Positions 35,026 to 36,147 of a stretch of DNA of 36,147 bases are shown piece by piece. Origin of the DNA: Saprospiraceae bacterium (lineage in GTDB: Bacteria; Bacteroidota; Bacteroidia; Chitinophagales; Saprospiraceae); the NCBI GenBank assembly GCA_020628145.1, contig JAHDFN010000012.1, positions 1 through 36,147 on the forward strand. Direction: 5' to 3'. Both the position numbers and the translations under genes were made by a program. Each line of letters opens with the position of its first letter. The stretch's first letter is position 1. The notes under the pieces were generated by a model, which was given only the letters and a program-made list of their open reading frames with translations, was not told the DNA's origin and made no database searches.

Positions 35026-35081
35026 GATAAAGTTTTTAAGCTTTTTAATATTAACTCTTAAAATAAGTGCTAACTGCCTTG

Positions 35082-35110
35082 TAAAGATATAAAAAATCCT
35101 CATTGTGCAA
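35082..35110 (-). promoter_or_regulatory. Predicted promoter of the His/Cys-rich lipoprotein gene
   Basis: On the minus strand TATCTTTA (one mismatch to TAnnTTTG) at 35089-35082, with TTG 18 bases upstream at 35110-35108. The -33 part lies inside the palindrome at 35106-35120. The leader to the ATG at 35025 is about 50 bases. Confidence 0.42.
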
Positions 35111-35120
35111 CATTGTTGCA
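35106..35120. promoter_or_regulatory. Operator-like palindrome C (best copy of the metal-regulator box candidate)
   Basis: TGCAACATTGTTGCA is a perfect 7-bp-arm palindrome around one base. Pairing extends outward as CATT(G)...(T)AATG to about 25 bp. It overlaps the -33 region of the lipoprotein promoter, 81 bases before its start codon. A Fur/Zur-family repressor is the natural candidate from size and symmetry, but I cannot match it to a known consensus. Confidence 0.62.
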
Positions 35121-35210
35121 TAATGAGGATTCTAATATGACTTTGCGATGATAGGAAAATTGAAAGGAGAAGCTTATACCCTATTCATTTATCATTGGTT
35201 GCGATTCAAT

Positions 35211-35600
35211 TCAAAGTTTCCTTCTTTTTCTCCCAAACAAAAATAAAGCAATTATGAGAACAGGCAATCCTAAAATGTAAATGGCGTTATTCTGTAATAT
35301 TTTCATTGCCGATTTTTTACCGACTTCTCCTTCTGCCGAATACCCTTCTTCCATTTCAATAACGCCTACTGATTTGGCATATTCATCATATGCTTCCATC
35401 AGCACATTGAATTTTTCTGGAAATGTTTTCGAAATATCCTTTGTTTCCCCTGGGTCGGTTTTGAGATTGTACATATACCGGTATAGATAAATTCTGAATA
35501 TGCGGCCATAAACTTTTACCTGTAATAGGAGCATATAATTTATTGCTCCTTGGTTCCTTACCCACTAATTCTAAAACAGTAGGAACAATATCTGTAATGA
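35211..35600 (-). pseudogene. Arylsulfatase remnant (C-terminal part, internally deleted and frameshifted)
   Basis: Read from about 35600 leftward, one frame gives FITDIVPTVLELVGKEPRSN followed by KLYAPITGKSLWPHIQN, the late part of the sulfatase fold. Near 35470-35500 homology shifts to another frame reading MYNLKTDPGETKDISKTFPE and EGYSAEGEVGKKSAMK, the sulfatase C-terminus, here ending in a transmembrane helix and RKRRKL. In full sulfatases these blocks are separated by several tens of residues, so sequence has been lost at the junction. The upstream end is cut by the IS element at about 35600. The rest of the gene, with the Cys/Ser active site, would lie beyond the IS outside this window. 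It is almost certainly non-functional. Confidence 0.75.
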
Positions 35601-35604
35601 ATCA

Positions 35605-36142
35605 CCCCGGGGCAAGCCCCGAGGTATCGCCGACTCGCTAATCCATATCAAAAATGTTTAGCTGTCCTCGGTATATTTTCTTATATTCTTTTCCTTGATT
35701 TTCAACATATTTTTGAACCTGACTTAAACTACCGTATTGACCAACAGTATTTACATAAAAGCCACTAGTCCAGAAATTACCTCCCCAAAGTTTCTCCTTA
35801 ATCTTGGGGTGAGATTTAAACAACTTTATTGCTGTTATACTTTTTACTGTCTTAATTATTTCGCTTGGAGATTTATTTGCTATACTCTGAAGCAGAAAAT
35901 GAACATGATCCTTATCTGCTCCAATTTCTACAAAATAGATTTCGTATCTCTTTTCTATTCCTTGGCAAATCTTCTTCAAGGTTTCCTCAACTTCTTTCGT
36001 CAAAACTTTTCTACGATATTTCGTTGGGCAAACAAAATGATACAACAACAGGCTTTTAGTATGACGCTTGAAAATATGCTTATCTTCCATTACACAATAA
36101 TAAGCATTTCTTATATTACGCTACCCCCGAGGCAAGCCTCGG
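35605..36142 (-). mobile_element. IS200/IS605-type insertion sequence
   Basis: A compact element with one Y1 transposase gene and a hairpin at each end. At 35605-35624 the stem CGGGGC/GCCCCG closes on an AA loop, with further pairs outside one mismatch; at 36127-36142 CCGAGGC/GCCTCGG closes on AA. On the coding strand both read GGCTTGCC at the tip. Such subterminal hairpins without terminal inverted repeats are the recognition sites of single-strand 'peel-and-paste' transposition. Exact cleavage points cannot be set because the far flank is outside the window. It interrupts a sulfatase gene. Confidence 0.82.
35638..36090 (-). CDS. tnpA: IS200/IS605-family Y1 transposase
   Basis: A 150-residue HUH single-strand transposase. 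The HUH pair is His62-Val-His64 (DKDHVHFLLQ); the catalytic tyrosine is Tyr128 in QVQKYVENQ, after the family block LWGGNFWTSGFYV (101-113). Length is normal and the frame intact, so it is probably active. No accessory tnpB is present, as in the IS200 subgroup. Confidence 0.92.
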   Translation of the reverse strand: MEDKHIFKRHTKSLLLYHFVCPTKYRRKVLTKEVEETLKKICQGIEKRYEIYFVEIGADKDHVHFLLQSIANKSPSEIIKTVKSITAIKLFKSHPKIKEKLWGGNFWTSGFYVNTVGQYGSLSQVQKYVENQGKEYKKIYRGQLNIFDMD

Positions 36143-36147
36143 AGAAT

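Noticed and set aside
1-36147. CRISPR array, tRNA or rRNA genes
   Set aside because: I saw no regularly spaced direct repeats, no tRNA cloverleaf with a T-loop consensus, and no rRNA signature stretch on either strand.

Overview
The window looks like a chromosomal stretch of a free-living Bacteroidota bacterium, possibly Saprospiria-like, though I cannot fix the family from sequence alone. The signs are two large secreted proteins with C-terminal type IX secretion (T9SS) sorting domains, a Bacteroidota-type LptD, a SusC-like TonB receptor with an N-terminal carboxypeptidase-regulatory domain, and -7 promoter boxes of the Bacteroidota form TAnnTTTG. DNA is AT-rich and genes are tightly packed, often in overlapping minus-strand runs. 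I see no tRNA, rRNA or CRISPR array.

Layout. (1) 1-8.5 kb, envelope and housekeeping: partial tadA, a small methyltransferase, two tandem MCE/MlaD-like lipid-transport proteins and a cell-wall amidase on the minus strand; lptD and a second methyltransferase run divergently. (2) 8.6-13.5 kb, plus strand: a T9SS cargo protein, tag (3-methyladenine glycosylase), a TPR protein, a lipoprotein and a rhodanese. (3) 13.5-17.3 kb, minus strand: a one-domain asparaginase, a tail-anchored double zinc-ribbon protein, and a two-gene Fe-S membrane oxidoreductase resembling a split EtfD/HdrBC. (4) 17.4-21 kb: a PyrR-like phosphoribosyltransferase, an RluA-type pseudouridine synthase, a patatin and a GAF histidine kinase. 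(5) 21.3-30.8 kb, minus strand: an indoleamine 2,3-dioxygenase with a perfect 31-nt palindrome just before its start codon, a large HELGH metalloprotease with a T9SS tail, a coupled run of arginine deiminase, 4HBT thioesterase and YihY/BrkB, and a GT-C-like membrane protein. (6) 30.9-35.1 kb: a candidate metal-acquisition locus. (7) 35.2-36.1 kb: an arylsulfatase remnant broken by an IS200/IS605-type insertion sequence.

The most interesting region is 30.9-35.1 kb. Two His/Cys-containing lipoproteins (one DUF4625-like) flank a ZnuD-like TonB receptor whose mature N-terminus carries DDHEHRH. Three copies of a 15-bp palindrome (consensus TGCAnnnnnGTTGCA) lie on or beside the predicted promoters, as expected of a small regulon under a Fur/Zur-type metal repressor. 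A palindromic element of about 161 bp sits between the predicted promoter and the start codon of one lipoprotein. A second element of nearly the same length (162 bp), with the same central TGATAGC/GCTATCA hairpin but different arms, abuts the amidase stop codon at 3.2-3.4 kb. Together they suggest a family of non-coding palindromic mobile elements.
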